Part shown: in pieces, positions 53,551 through 61,623 of the stretch
How the letters are laid out: each line of letters begins with the position of its first letter
Position numbering within the stretch: the first letter of the stretch is position 1
Assembly (NCBI GenBank): GCA_024233545.1
Contig: JACKPL010000005.1
Location: 136,358-200,357 of the forward strand
Direction: 5' to 3'
Length of the DNA: 64,000 nucleotides
Source of the DNA: a bacterium
GTDB lineage: Bacteria > Auribacterota > Auribacteria > Auribacterales > Auribacteraceae
Program-made: the position numbers and the translations under genes
Notes under the pieces: model-generated
What the model saw: the letters and a program-made list of their open reading frames with translations, nothing else
What the model was told of the DNA's origin: nothing
Database searches by the model: none

Positions 53551-54504
53551 ATGAAAAAAAAAGGTATTTGTGTTTTAGATTTTTACAATGGCCTTAAAGA
53601 CCAGTTGAGGCTTAGTATTCTTGGCGGAAAACAAGGCCTTGAAAATCGTTTATCCGTTGCTGAATTAAATCGGCCGGGATTGGCAATCACCGGGTTTTTC
53701 GACTATTTTGCTCATAAACGGATTCAGGTTTTTGGAAAAGCAGAAATGTCGTATTTGCGTTCTTTAATGCGCGAAGAGCGGTTTGAGCGGCTTAAGCAAA
53801 TTTTTTTGCAGAAAGTTCCATGCATTATCATTGCCCGTAAATTGACTGTCCCCCAAGAGTTGATACAACTTGCGGACGAGCATAAAACACCGCTATTACG
53901 ATCGCCTTACATGACGATGAAATTGATTAACCACGGCACTATGTTTTTGGCTGATGAATTTGCACCGTCTATGATAATAAACGCAGATCATATTGAAGTG
54001 TATGGTGTCGGTGTATTGATATTGGGAAAAAGCGGCGTAGGAAAAAGTGAAACTGCTCTCGGTTTGATTAACAGAGGACATCGGTTAATTAGCGATGATG
54101 TGGTTGTACTGAAATTAGTTGAATCAAATTTTGTTGTCGGAGAAGGGCAGAGTATTACTCAGCATTTTATGGAATTGCGGGGGATAGGGTTAATAAATGT
54201 CCAGCAACTTTTTGGCGTTGGAAGCGTCAAAGTAAGAAAAAAAGTTGAGCTTGTAATAACACTTGAAATCTGGGATCCTAATAAAGAATATGAACGGCTT
54301 GGCATAGAAAACCAATACTACACATTGCTCGGAACAAAAATACCTCATTTTATTTTACCGGTTAAGCCGGGCCGTGATGTAGTTACTTTGGTAGAAGTTG
54401 CGGCTCTTAATTTTCGCTTAAAAAAGATGGGCATCAATCCGGTAGAAGAATTAGATAAAAAACTCATGGCTGAAATGCAGAAAGAAGCAATGGAAAGAAA
54501 ATGA
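53551..54504 (+). CDS. hprK: HPr kinase/phosphorylase
   Basis: HprK phosphorylates or dephosphorylates HPr on its regulatory serine in response to carbon and energy state. The C-terminal kinase domain has the P-loop GKSGVGKS (159-166), GHRLISDDVV, and the HprK signature MELRGIGLINVQQLFG. The N-terminal domain (about 1-130) matches the family in FFDYFAHKRIQVFGKAE. At 317 residues the length is typical. The stop overlaps the ptsH start by 4 nt, pairing the kinase with its substrate. Confidence 0.96.
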   Translation: MKKKGICVLDFYNGLKDQLRLSILGGKQGLENRLSVAELNRPGLAITGFFDYFAHKRIQVFGKAEMSYLRSLMREERFERLKQIFLQKVPCIIIARKLTVPQELIQLADEHKTPLLRSPYMTMKLINHGTMFLADEFAPSMIINADHIEVYGVGVLILGKSGVGKSETALGLINRGHRLISDDVVVLKLVESNFVVGEGQSITQHFMELRGIGLINVQQLFGVGSVKVRKKVELVITLEIWDPNKEYERLGIENQYYTLLGTKIPHFILPVKPGRDVVTLVEVAALNFRLKKMGINPVEELDKKLMAEMQKEAMERK

Positions 54505-54776
54505 CCGATAAAGCTGAATGCCGAGTGGTAATTAAAAATAAAAATGGCATTCATGCCAGGCCTGCCGCAATGTTTGTTCAACAGGCGAATAAATTCGAAT
54601 CGGATATTTTTATTGTTAAAGATTCGGTTGAAGTTAATGGTAAAAGTATTATCGGTATCATGACACTTGCCGCAAGCTACGGAACAAAACTAAAGTTGCG
54701 TGCTTCAGGCCCTGATGCTAAAGAAGCGATAACATCGTTAACAAAATTGTTTAATGAAAAATTTGGCGAACAATAA
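54501..54776 (+). CDS. ptsH: Phosphocarrier protein HPr
   Basis: This 91-residue HPr has His18 in KNGIHARPAAMF, phosphorylated by Enzyme I, and Ser49 in VNGKSIIGIMTLAA, the HprK target. Both regulatory sites are intact. It overlaps hprK by 4 nt and is followed by ptsI. No sugar-specific EII component is in the window, so the pair may act mainly in regulation. Confidence 0.96.
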   Translation: MTDKAECRVVIKNKNGIHARPAAMFVQQANKFESDIFIVKDSVEVNGKSIIGIMTLAASYGTKLKLRASGPDAKEAITSLTKLFNEKFGEQ

Positions 54777-54783
54777 AGGTACT

Positions 54784-56589
54784 ATGACAACACGGCCTCC
54801 TCGAAAATCACGATCGAAAAAATCTGATTCAAAAACCTTAGAAGAAGTCTATTATGGCATTCCTGTATCTCCCGGGTTTGTTATTGGAAAAGCGTTTAAA
54901 CTCGATAGTGATGTCTCCTCGGAAATTCCTAACTATTCCATTTCACCCAAACAAGTTCCTTTAGAAATTGCACGGTTCGAAGCGGCTTTGACAAAAACAC
55001 GCAAACAGATTAAAGAAATACAAAATAAAATAGCTGTAGCGATGGGTACCGAACATGCAGAAATTTTTAATGCGCACCTTTTGGTCATAGAAGACAGGGT
55101 TCTTATCGAAGAAGTCATTAAAAATGTTCAGGAAAAATTAGTTAATGTTGAAATCATATTCATCGAAGTATCAAATAAATATGCACAGATTTTTGATAAA
55201 ATTGATGACGAATACCTTCGTGAACGCTCAAGCGATATTAAAGATGTCAGCCGCCGTATAATTCAAAATCTAATGGGTAAAGAGAGTAAAGACTTGAGCC
55301 AGCTTGACAGCGAAGTAATTGTTGTTTCATATGATATTGCGCCCTCTGAAACCGCAACAATGCATAAAGAAAAAGTCGCCGGTTTTGCTACCGATATTGG
55401 GAGCCGTACTTCTCATACCGCAATCATGGCGCGGACACTTGAGATTCCTGCAGTAGTCGGCTTGCATGATGTAAGCAAGAAAATAAAATCGGATGCAACT
55501 ATTATTGTTGACGGTAACCGTGGTTTAGTTATTGTAAACCCATCAAAAAAGACACTCGAACGGTACGGAAAAGAAAAAACTCGGCTTGATGTGTACGAAG
55601 AAGAACTTGCGCAACTGCGTGATTTGCCCGCAGAAACACAGGACGGGTACCGTATTAAAATAGCCGCAAATATTGAAATGGCGGAAGATGTACCCTCAGT
55701 CATTTCTCATGGTGCGGAAGAAATAGGGTTATACCGGACAGAATTCTTTTACATGAATCGCCGCGATCTGCCTACAGAAGATGAACACTATGAAGCATAT
55801 TTTACCGTTGCAAAAAAAATGTATCCGAAACCTGTGGTTATCAGGACATTGGACATCGGCGGTGATAAATTCATTTCTCAACTCGATGTTCCTCAAGATA
55901 TGAACCCTTTTCTCGGATGGCGCGCAATACGTTTCTGTCTTGCTCAGCCGGAAATTTTTAAGGTTCAACTGCGGGCTATTTTACGTGCAAGCGCTCTCGG
56001 AAATTTAAAAATGATGTACCCGATGATTTCGGGTATTGGGGAAATCCGCCATGCAAACAGGCTTCTTGAAGAGGTAAAGCAGGATTGTATAAAGCATGGT
56101 ATTTCGTTTGATAAATCTATGGAAGTCGGGGCAATGATTGAAGTGCCTTCTGCGGCAATTACCGCTGACCTTCTTGCGAAAGAAGTCGATTTTTTCAGTA
56201 TTGGTACGAACGATCTTATCCAATATTCGATGGCGGTAGATAGAGTAAATGAAAAAATAGCGTATTTATATAAACCGACACACCCTGCAGTTTTGCGTTT
56301 GATTCGTTCTATAGTAGATGCAGGGCACAAACATAATATTTGGGTTGGCGTATGCGGCGAAATGGCAAGCGAACCTGCTTTGGCATTGCTTCTCATGGGG
56401 TTGGGCGTTGATGAGCTGAGTTGCAGTTCTGTGGCAATACCGGAACTCAAAAAAGTATTTAGGTCTATGCGCTATACGGATATTGAAAATTTGTTGAACA
56501 TTGTTATGGAAATGAATGATCCCGACGAAATTCACTATACCGCTCAGAAATTGGTAAACGAATACGTACCAACCTTGATGCATTTTTAA
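54784..56589 (+). CDS. ptsI: PTS Enzyme I (phosphoenolpyruvate-protein phosphotransferase)
   Basis: Enzyme I transfers phosphate from phosphoenolpyruvate to HPr. The phosphorylated His is in DIGSRTSHTAIMARTLEIP; the C-terminal PEP-binding barrel has IGLYRTEFFYMNR, VIRTLDIGGDKFI, NPFLGWRAIRF, and the catalytic Cys in VGVCGEMASEPALA. Residues 1-25 are a basic, low-complexity extension (RPPRKSRSKKSDSK) before the usual YYGIPVSPGFVIGKAF. ATG 54784 directly follows the ptsH stop; an ATG at 54754 inside ptsH is less likely. About 601 residues is slightly longer than usual because of that extension. Confidence 0.95.
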   Translation: MTTRPPRKSRSKKSDSKTLEEVYYGIPVSPGFVIGKAFKLDSDVSSEIPNYSISPKQVPLEIARFEAALTKTRKQIKEIQNKIAVAMGTEHAEIFNAHLLVIEDRVLIEEVIKNVQEKLVNVEIIFIEVSNKYAQIFDKIDDEYLRERSSDIKDVSRRIIQNLMGKESKDLSQLDSEVIVVSYDIAPSETATMHKEKVAGFATDIGSRTSHTAIMARTLEIPAVVGLHDVSKKIKSDATIIVDGNRGLVIVNPSKKTLERYGKEKTRLDVYEEELAQLRDLPAETQDGYRIKIAANIEMAEDVPSVISHGAEEIGLYRTEFFYMNRRDLPTEDEHYEAYFTVAKKMYPKPVVIRTLDIGGDKFISQLDVPQDMNPFLGWRAIRFCLAQPEIFKVQLRAILRASALGNLKMMYPMISGIGEIRHANRLLEEVKQDCIKHGISFDKSMEVGAMIEVPSAAITADLLAKEVDFFSIGTNDLIQYSMAVDRVNEKIAYLYKPTHPAVLRLIRSIVDAGHKHNIWVGVCGEMASEPALALLLMGLGVDELSCSSVAIPELKKVFRSMRYTDIENLLNIVMEMNDPDEIHYTAQKLVNEYVPTLMHF

Positions 56590-56609
56590 TTTTTACTAAA
56601 GGAGTTTTA

Positions 56610-57344
56610 ATGAAAGCAATAATTATGGCGGCGGGATATGCCACACGCTTATATCCTCTCACAGAAAATAAGGCGAAACCGTTGTTGCCTATTGCCGGAA
56701 AACCGATCATCGAGTATATCATAGATAAGCTTGAAGTGTTTGATGCAATTGATGCGATTTATGTTGTTACTAATCAGAAATTTCACCGGCAATTTGAAGA
56801 ATGGGCGCATGTATACTCATATAAAAAGCCGATTGAAATTATCAACGACGGAACATTGTCGAATGATGATCGCCTCGGCGCTATCGGAGATATGAATTTT
56901 GTAATCAAACAAAAAAAAATCGATGACGACCTCATTGTAGTAGCAGGCGACAATATATTCGATTTTTCGCTTGAAGCCCTGAAACAGTTTTCTAAAAACA
57001 AAAATTTGGTTATATGTGCATATAATGTTGGTGACATCAAGCTTGCGTCTCGTTATGGAATAGTAAGTGTTAATCAAAATGCTCAGGTCACATCATTTGT
57101 TGAAAAACCGGCACAGCCACCATCAACCCTTGCCGCTTTGGGAATTTATTTATTTAAACGCGGTGCCGTGTCTCTGATTAAACGCTATATTGATGAAGGA
57201 AATAATCAGGACGCTCCCGGTTTTTTTGTGCAGTGGGTCTATAAAGTAGAAGATGTCTATGCATATGTCTTTAACGGACAATGGTTTGATATAGGGGATT
57301 TGGAAAGTTATAATCATGCAGATGCTATCTATCGTTCGCTTTGA
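56610..57344 (+). CDS. Sugar-phosphate nucleotidyltransferase
   Basis: This 244-residue protein belongs to the NTP-transferase family that activates sugar 1-phosphates. It has the G-rich signature IIMAAGYATRLYPLTENKAKPLLPIAGKP, the metal Asp in VVAGDNIFDF, and VEKPAQPPSTLAALGIYLF. The fold resembles RmlA-type thymidylyltransferases and mannose-1-phosphate guanylyltransferases without a C-terminal extension. The nucleotide and sugar cannot be told. GGAG lies upstream. It is between ptsI and metK, a context that gives no further clue. Confidence 0.88.
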   Translation: MKAIIMAAGYATRLYPLTENKAKPLLPIAGKPIIEYIIDKLEVFDAIDAIYVVTNQKFHRQFEEWAHVYSYKKPIEIINDGTLSNDDRLGAIGDMNFVIKQKKIDDDLIVVAGDNIFDFSLEALKQFSKNKNLVICAYNVGDIKLASRYGIVSVNQNAQVTSFVEKPAQPPSTLAALGIYLFKRGAVSLIKRYIDEGNNQDAPGFFVQWVYKVEDVYAYVFNGQWFDIGDLESYNHADAIYRSL

Positions 57345-57371
57345 TGGCGAAATAGAAATTAAGGAGACATT

Positions 57372-58553
57372 ATGAGTTACAAAAAATTATTTACTTCAGA
57401 ATCGGTAACAATGGGGCATCCCGACAAAATGGCTGATCAGGTGTCGGATGCAATTTTAGATGCAATCCTCAAACAGGATAAATATGCGCGAGTAGCATGT
57501 GAAACCTTGCTGACAACCGGATTAGTGCTTATATCTGGTGAAATTACCACTACAGCAATTGTTGATTATGCTGAAATTGCTCGCCAAACAGTGAAAGAAA
57601 TAGGGTATGATGATGCGGCGAAGGGGTTTGATTGCAGTACGTGCGCAGTGTTGGTCAGTGTTCATCAGCAGTCGCCGGATATTTCTCAGGGGGTGTCCGA
57701 AGGGCAAGGATTGTACGCCGACCAAGGAGCTGGTGATCAGGGGTTAATGTTTGGATATGCTTGTAAAGAATCTTCGGAATTCATGCCGCTTCCCATTAGC
57801 CTTGCACATAAATTGGTCGAGCGTCTTGCCGAAGTCCGCGAAAAAGGCATAATTGGATATTTGCGGCCGGACGGCAAATCTCAGGTCACTATTGAATATG
57901 ACGGCGTTACTCCAGTAAGAGTTCATACTGTTGTTATTTCTTCCCAGCATGCGGCTGATGTTTCCTATGAAACCATCAAAAAAGATATTATTGAAAAGGT
58001 TATTAAAGCTGTTATTCCCGCCAATCTTCTCGATTCCAATACCGTATATCATATTAACCCTACGGGTAAATTTGTAGTGGGAGGCCCTATGGGCGATACA
58101 GGGCTTACAGGCCGCAAGATTATCGTCGATACTTACGGAGGAAAAGGAAGCCATGGAGGCGGTGCGTTTTCCGGCAAAGACCCCTCAAAAGTTGATAGAA
58201 GTGCAACATACATGGCCCGTTACATAGCCAAAAACATTGTTGCCGCAGATTTAGCGGATGAATGTGAAGTCCAGTTGTCATACGCAATTGGTGTTGCAGA
58301 CCCGATATCGGTTTTGGTCGATACCTTTGGCACAAATGTTATTCCAGAAGAAAACATTGCTGAAATAGTTAAAAAAGTATTTCCGCTTCGTCCTAAAGGA
58401 ATTATTGATGAGCTTCAACTGCTTCGTCCAATTTATAAAGAAACTGCGCGGCATGGGCATTTCGGCCGAAGAGAAGACCTTTTTAAATGGGAACAAACGG
58501 ATAAAGTTGAAATATTGCGCAAAGAAGCTGGACTTGTCAGTGCGCGTGCATAA
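57372..58553 (+). CDS. metK: S-adenosylmethionine synthetase
   Basis: MetK makes SAM from methionine and ATP. The 393-residue protein has the family landmarks FTSESVTMGHPDKMADQVSD, the hexapeptide-like region GAGDQGLMFGYA, the P-loop-like GGAFSGKDPSKVDRSA and NPTGKFVVGGPMGDTGLTG. AAGGAG lies 8 nt upstream. It is followed by ahcY after 46 nt, so the SAM-forming and SAH-removing steps are encoded together. No SAM riboswitch is visible in the short upstream gap. Confidence 0.98.
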   Translation: MSYKKLFTSESVTMGHPDKMADQVSDAILDAILKQDKYARVACETLLTTGLVLISGEITTTAIVDYAEIARQTVKEIGYDDAAKGFDCSTCAVLVSVHQQSPDISQGVSEGQGLYADQGAGDQGLMFGYACKESSEFMPLPISLAHKLVERLAEVREKGIIGYLRPDGKSQVTIEYDGVTPVRVHTVVISSQHAADVSYETIKKDIIEKVIKAVIPANLLDSNTVYHINPTGKFVVGGPMGDTGLTGRKIIVDTYGGKGSHGGGAFSGKDPSKVDRSATYMARYIAKNIVAADLADECEVQLSYAIGVADPISVLVDTFGTNVIPEENIAEIVKKVFPLRPKGIIDELQLLRPIYKETARHGHFGRREDLFKWEQTDKVEILRKEAGLVSARA

Positions 58554-58599
58554 AAAATAGTAGCAAGCATGTAAATAAATAAGGAGGAGAAGTATCATC

Positions 58600-59883
58600 A
58601 TGAGTCAAAAACCGACTGCAGGATCATCGTATGATGTAAAGGACCTGAGTCTTGCTGATAAAGGGAAAAAACGCATCGAATGGGCACATAACGATATGCC
58701 GGTTTTACAAGCGGTCAAAAAACGGTTTGAAAAAGAAAAACCGTTACAAGGGCTGAGAATGTCCGCATGCCTGCATGTAACAGCTGAAACGGCAAATCTT
58801 GTCCGCACATTGAAAGCTGGCGGCGCTGACGTTGTTTTGTGTGCCTCGAATCCGCTTTCTACACAAGATGACGTTGCGGCGTCTTTAGTTAAAGATTATG
58901 ATATCCCAGTATTTGCAATCACTGGTGCAGATAATAAAACATATTATCGGCACCTTCATTGTGCATTACAGCATAAACCGAATATCACGATGGATGACGG
59001 CGCTGATCTAATATCTGTTCTTCATTCTGAATATAAAGACCAAATCCCCAATATTATCGGAAGTATGGAAGAAACCACAACCGGTGTTATTCGACTCAAA
59101 GCAATGGAAAAAGACGGAGCGCTGAAGTTGCCGGTTATTGCAGTAAACGATGCCGCTACAAAAAATCTGTTTGACAATCGGTATGGCACCGGTCAATCAA
59201 CATTAGACGGTATTATTCGGGCAACTGATCTCTTGATTGCTGGTAAAACGATTGTTGTGCTTGGATATGGCTGGTGCGGACGCGGATTTGCATTGCGGGC
59301 TCGCGGGATGGGCGGGAATGTTGTGGTTACGGAAATAGATCCGATAAAAGCGCTTGAAGCAGTTATGGATGGCTTTAGAGTTATGCCAATGGAAGAAGCG
59401 GCGAAAATCGGTGATCTTTTCTGTACGTTGACAGGAAATATCCACGTTATTCGAGCTGAACATTTTGCTTTGATGAAAAATGGCGCAATTGTATGCAATT
59501 CGGGACATTTTAATGTTGAAATCGATATCCCGGGACTAGAAGATATTGCAATACGACAAAATAAGCAAGTCCGTAATTTTGTTGATGCATATACTCTGCC
59601 GAGCGGTAATACCGTTTATCTTTTAGGAGAAGGGCGGTTAATCAATCTTGCCGCCGCAGAAGGGCATCCGGCGAGCGTTATGGATATGAGTTTTGCTACT
59701 CAGGCTTTGGCGACCGAATTTTGCTTGCAAAATAAAGGAAAATTAGGGAACAAAGTTTATTATGTACCACAGGAAATTGAAAATTGGGTAGCGACTCTTA
59801 AACTGAAGTCCATGGGTATCGGCATAGATGAGTTAACGGCAGAGCAGAAAGAATACCTAAATTCATGGACTATGGGAACATGA
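58600..59883 (+). CDS. ahcY: Adenosylhomocysteinase
   Basis: AhcY hydrolyses S-adenosylhomocysteine to adenosine and homocysteine, recycling homocysteine to the MetE and methyltransferase enzymes encoded at 38.8-43.0 kb. The 427-residue protein has MSACLHVTAETANLVRTL, CASNPLSTQDDVAASLV, EETTTGVIRL, the NAD-binding VVLGYGWCGRGFALRARGMG, and the C-terminal NLAAAEGHPASVMDMSFA. It lacks the insertion seen in some longer bacterial forms. The start follows a strong GGAGGAG. A terminator follows 18 nt after the stop. Confidence 0.98.
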   Translation: MSQKPTAGSSYDVKDLSLADKGKKRIEWAHNDMPVLQAVKKRFEKEKPLQGLRMSACLHVTAETANLVRTLKAGGADVVLCASNPLSTQDDVAASLVKDYDIPVFAITGADNKTYYRHLHCALQHKPNITMDDGADLISVLHSEYKDQIPNIIGSMEETTTGVIRLKAMEKDGALKLPVIAVNDAATKNLFDNRYGTGQSTLDGIIRATDLLIAGKTIVVLGYGWCGRGFALRARGMGGNVVVTEIDPIKALEAVMDGFRVMPMEEAAKIGDLFCTLTGNIHVIRAEHFALMKNGAIVCNSGHFNVEIDIPGLEDIAIRQNKQVRNFVDAYTLPSGNTVYLLGEGRLINLAAAEGHPASVMDMSFATQALATEFCLQNKGKLGNKVYYVPQEIENWVATLKLKSMGIGIDELTAEQKEYLNSWTMGT

Positions 59884-59901
59884 TCATATCTTAAAATATA
59901 T

Positions 59902-59943
59902 AAAAAAAAGCTCAGGTTCATTTTGAATCTGAGCTTTTTTTTT
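59902..59943. terminator. Bidirectional intrinsic terminator between ahcY and tRNA-Leu
   Basis: AAAAAAAAGCTCAG pairs with CTGAGCTTTTTTTT across an AT-rich loop, the stem extended by partial GTTCA/TGAAT pairing. A-runs and T-runs on both sides let it end ahcY on the plus strand and tRNA-Leu on the minus strand. Confidence 0.88.
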
Positions 59944-59950
59944 AAAGAAA

Positions 59951-60035
59951 TGCTGGGAGCGGGACTTGAACCCGCACGGGATATGCTCCCACTAGGCCCT
60001 CAACCTAGCGCGTATACCAATTCCGCCATCCCAGC
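59951..60035 (-). tRNA. tRNA-Leu (anticodon GAG)
   Basis: The minus strand folds as an 85-nt type II tRNA. The acceptor stem GCTGGGA pairs with TCCCAGC, the anticodon stem CTAGG/CCTAG encloses loop TTGAGGG (anticodon GAG), and a long variable arm (GGGAGCATATCCC) precedes the T arm with GGTTCAAGT. The discriminator is A and CCA is not encoded. Confidence 0.96.
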
Positions 60036-60069
60036 AATAAAATTGGCAATTCAATAAAAATTGTGTCGT

Positions 60070-60098
60070 ATTCTACGGTAAAATGAGGTGTTTGTAAA
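60070..60098 (-). promoter_or_regulatory. Candidate promoter for tRNA-Leu
   Basis: On the minus strand TTTACA (60098-60093) and TAGAAT (60075-60070) are 17 nt apart, about 35 nt upstream of the tRNA 5' end, in the gap after the oppC-like gene. Confidence 0.55.
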
Positions 60099-60129
60099 TA
60101 TTTTTCCTCAGAAATAATGGAAAAGACGG

Positions 60130-61623
60130 TTATTCGTGTTTCAAACGGGGGTCAAGCGCGTCACGCAGTCCTTCTCCTGCGAGGTTAAATGCGGTAACGG
60201 TAATAAAAATTGCCATTCCGGGAAAAATTGTCAGCCACCATGTTCCTTGTATATCGTTGCGTCCATTATTGAGTAAATCACCCCAGCTTGCGGTTGGTTG
60301 CGGAACGCCAAATCCCAAAAAAGAAAGCGCAGATTCGGTGAGAATTGCTCCTGCAATGCCAAAAGAAACAGATACCAAAACAGGTCCCAGCCCGTTGGGA
60401 AGAATATGAGTAAAAATAGTGCGCAGGTGGTGTGCTCCAAGTGCTTTTGCGGCTATGACAAAGTCTTGTTTTACTAATTTTAAAAACTCGCCTCTGCATA
60501 AACGGGCAATACCAGTCCATCCGGTAATGCCAATAACAACCATGATATTTATTATACTTGGACGAAGAAATGCGAGAACGGTGAGTATTAGAAAAAAAAC
60601 GGGAAAACAAATCACTATTTCAACAATTCTTGAAAAAAGAATATCTACCCATCCGCGAAAGTACCCTGCCAACGAACCAATTATAATGCCGATTCCCAGA
60701 CATATACCAACGGCAATAAATCCCACGGACATAGAAATGCGTGTGCCCCATATCATTCGGCATAATACATCTCTTCCATTGGTATCTGTTCCAAAGAAGT
60801 GATAATTGTGAGTTCGGTTTTTCACAGGAATTAGCCATGTCGGTTTGCTGTGTGCTTCTGAAATAATATTTTCGTTTTCTCCGTAGGGAACAGGGGCAAA
60901 AATAACAAAACATCCATCGTCCGTATCTGAACAGAGAGCTTTATAGTCGGTAGGGTCAAAAACAGGGGGATATACAATGCGGAATATTGTAGCGATAATC
61001 AGTGCAGTGAAGATAAAGAGCATGGTATGTTTCATGATCTTACGATGATATGTTTTTTGCCGCAAAGTAAACTTCAATAAAAAGAGAAGAAAAAGAAGAG
61101 GATATAAAATCATGAAAAAAATCTGAATACTTGTTAAATTTCTAAAAGCAGGGAACTTGACAATGCGCTTTAATGGCGGTTCTTTTAAAATAAATTGTTC
61201 CTCGAAATCACTGAGCATATGGGCAAATGTATTTATGCTAAGAAGAGAATCTTGTGCTAGAAAACGGTGTTTATAATCGTCAAGAAGCTTCTTATATTGA
61301 GGTGAAAGATGTTGCTTAAGCGATGAAAAATCTGAGTGAATGTATCCAAGCCGTTTCGTTTGAGTGTCAATCACATTATTTTCTGCATAATTTTTTTGGT
61401 AAATTGTGAGATTAGACAACAATGCGTAAAACGTATCTTCATAATCATCAACAAACGTTGCTCTGATAAGCAAAGGACGGTTGTTTGCCAGTATCGGTGC
61501 GTAGATGGCAACAAAGAAAAGAAAAGCAATAATACAGACACCCGCTACTGACAGTTTATTTTTCTTAAACTGTTTCAATGATAGATCGAAAAAAGTTGGT
61601 GAATATATAGTATTTTCCGTCAT
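60130..61623 (-). CDS. Peptide-type ABC transporter permease (OppC/DppC family) with large insert
   Basis: This inner-membrane permease pairs with the adjacent OppB-like protein. The C-terminal half is a normal DppC-type domain: HFFGTDTNGRDVLCRMIWG at about 275, six membrane helices, the EAA loop RGEFLKLVKQDFVIAAKALGA and GFGVPQPTASWGDLL. The N-terminal helix (about 23-46) is followed by roughly 190 extra residues before the FGTD motif. The insert is largely soluble but contains two extra predicted helices (about 167-184 and 199-217). Total length is 497 against about 300 for typical members. It overlaps the upstream oppB-like gene by 4 nt. No ATPase gene is in the window. Confidence 0.9.
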   Translation of the reverse strand: MTENTIYSPTFFDLSLKQFKKNKLSVAGVCIIAFLFFVAIYAPILANNRPLLIRATFVDDYEDTFYALLSNLTIYQKNYAENNVIDTQTKRLGYIHSDFSSLKQHLSPQYKKLLDDYKHRFLAQDSLLSINTFAHMLSDFEEQFILKEPPLKRIVKFPAFRNLTSIQIFFMILYPLLFLLFLLKFTLRQKTYHRKIMKHTMLFIFTALIIATIFRIVYPPVFDPTDYKALCSDTDDGCFVIFAPVPYGENENIISEAHSKPTWLIPVKNRTHNYHFFGTDTNGRDVLCRMIWGTRISMSVGFIAVGICLGIGIIIGSLAGYFRGWVDILFSRIVEIVICFPVFFLILTVLAFLRPSIINIMVVIGITGWTGIARLCRGEFLKLVKQDFVIAAKALGAHHLRTIFTHILPNGLGPVLVSVSFGIAGAILTESALSFLGFGVPQPTASWGDLLNNGRNDIQGTWWLTIFPGMAIFITVTAFNLAGEGLRDALDPRLKHE

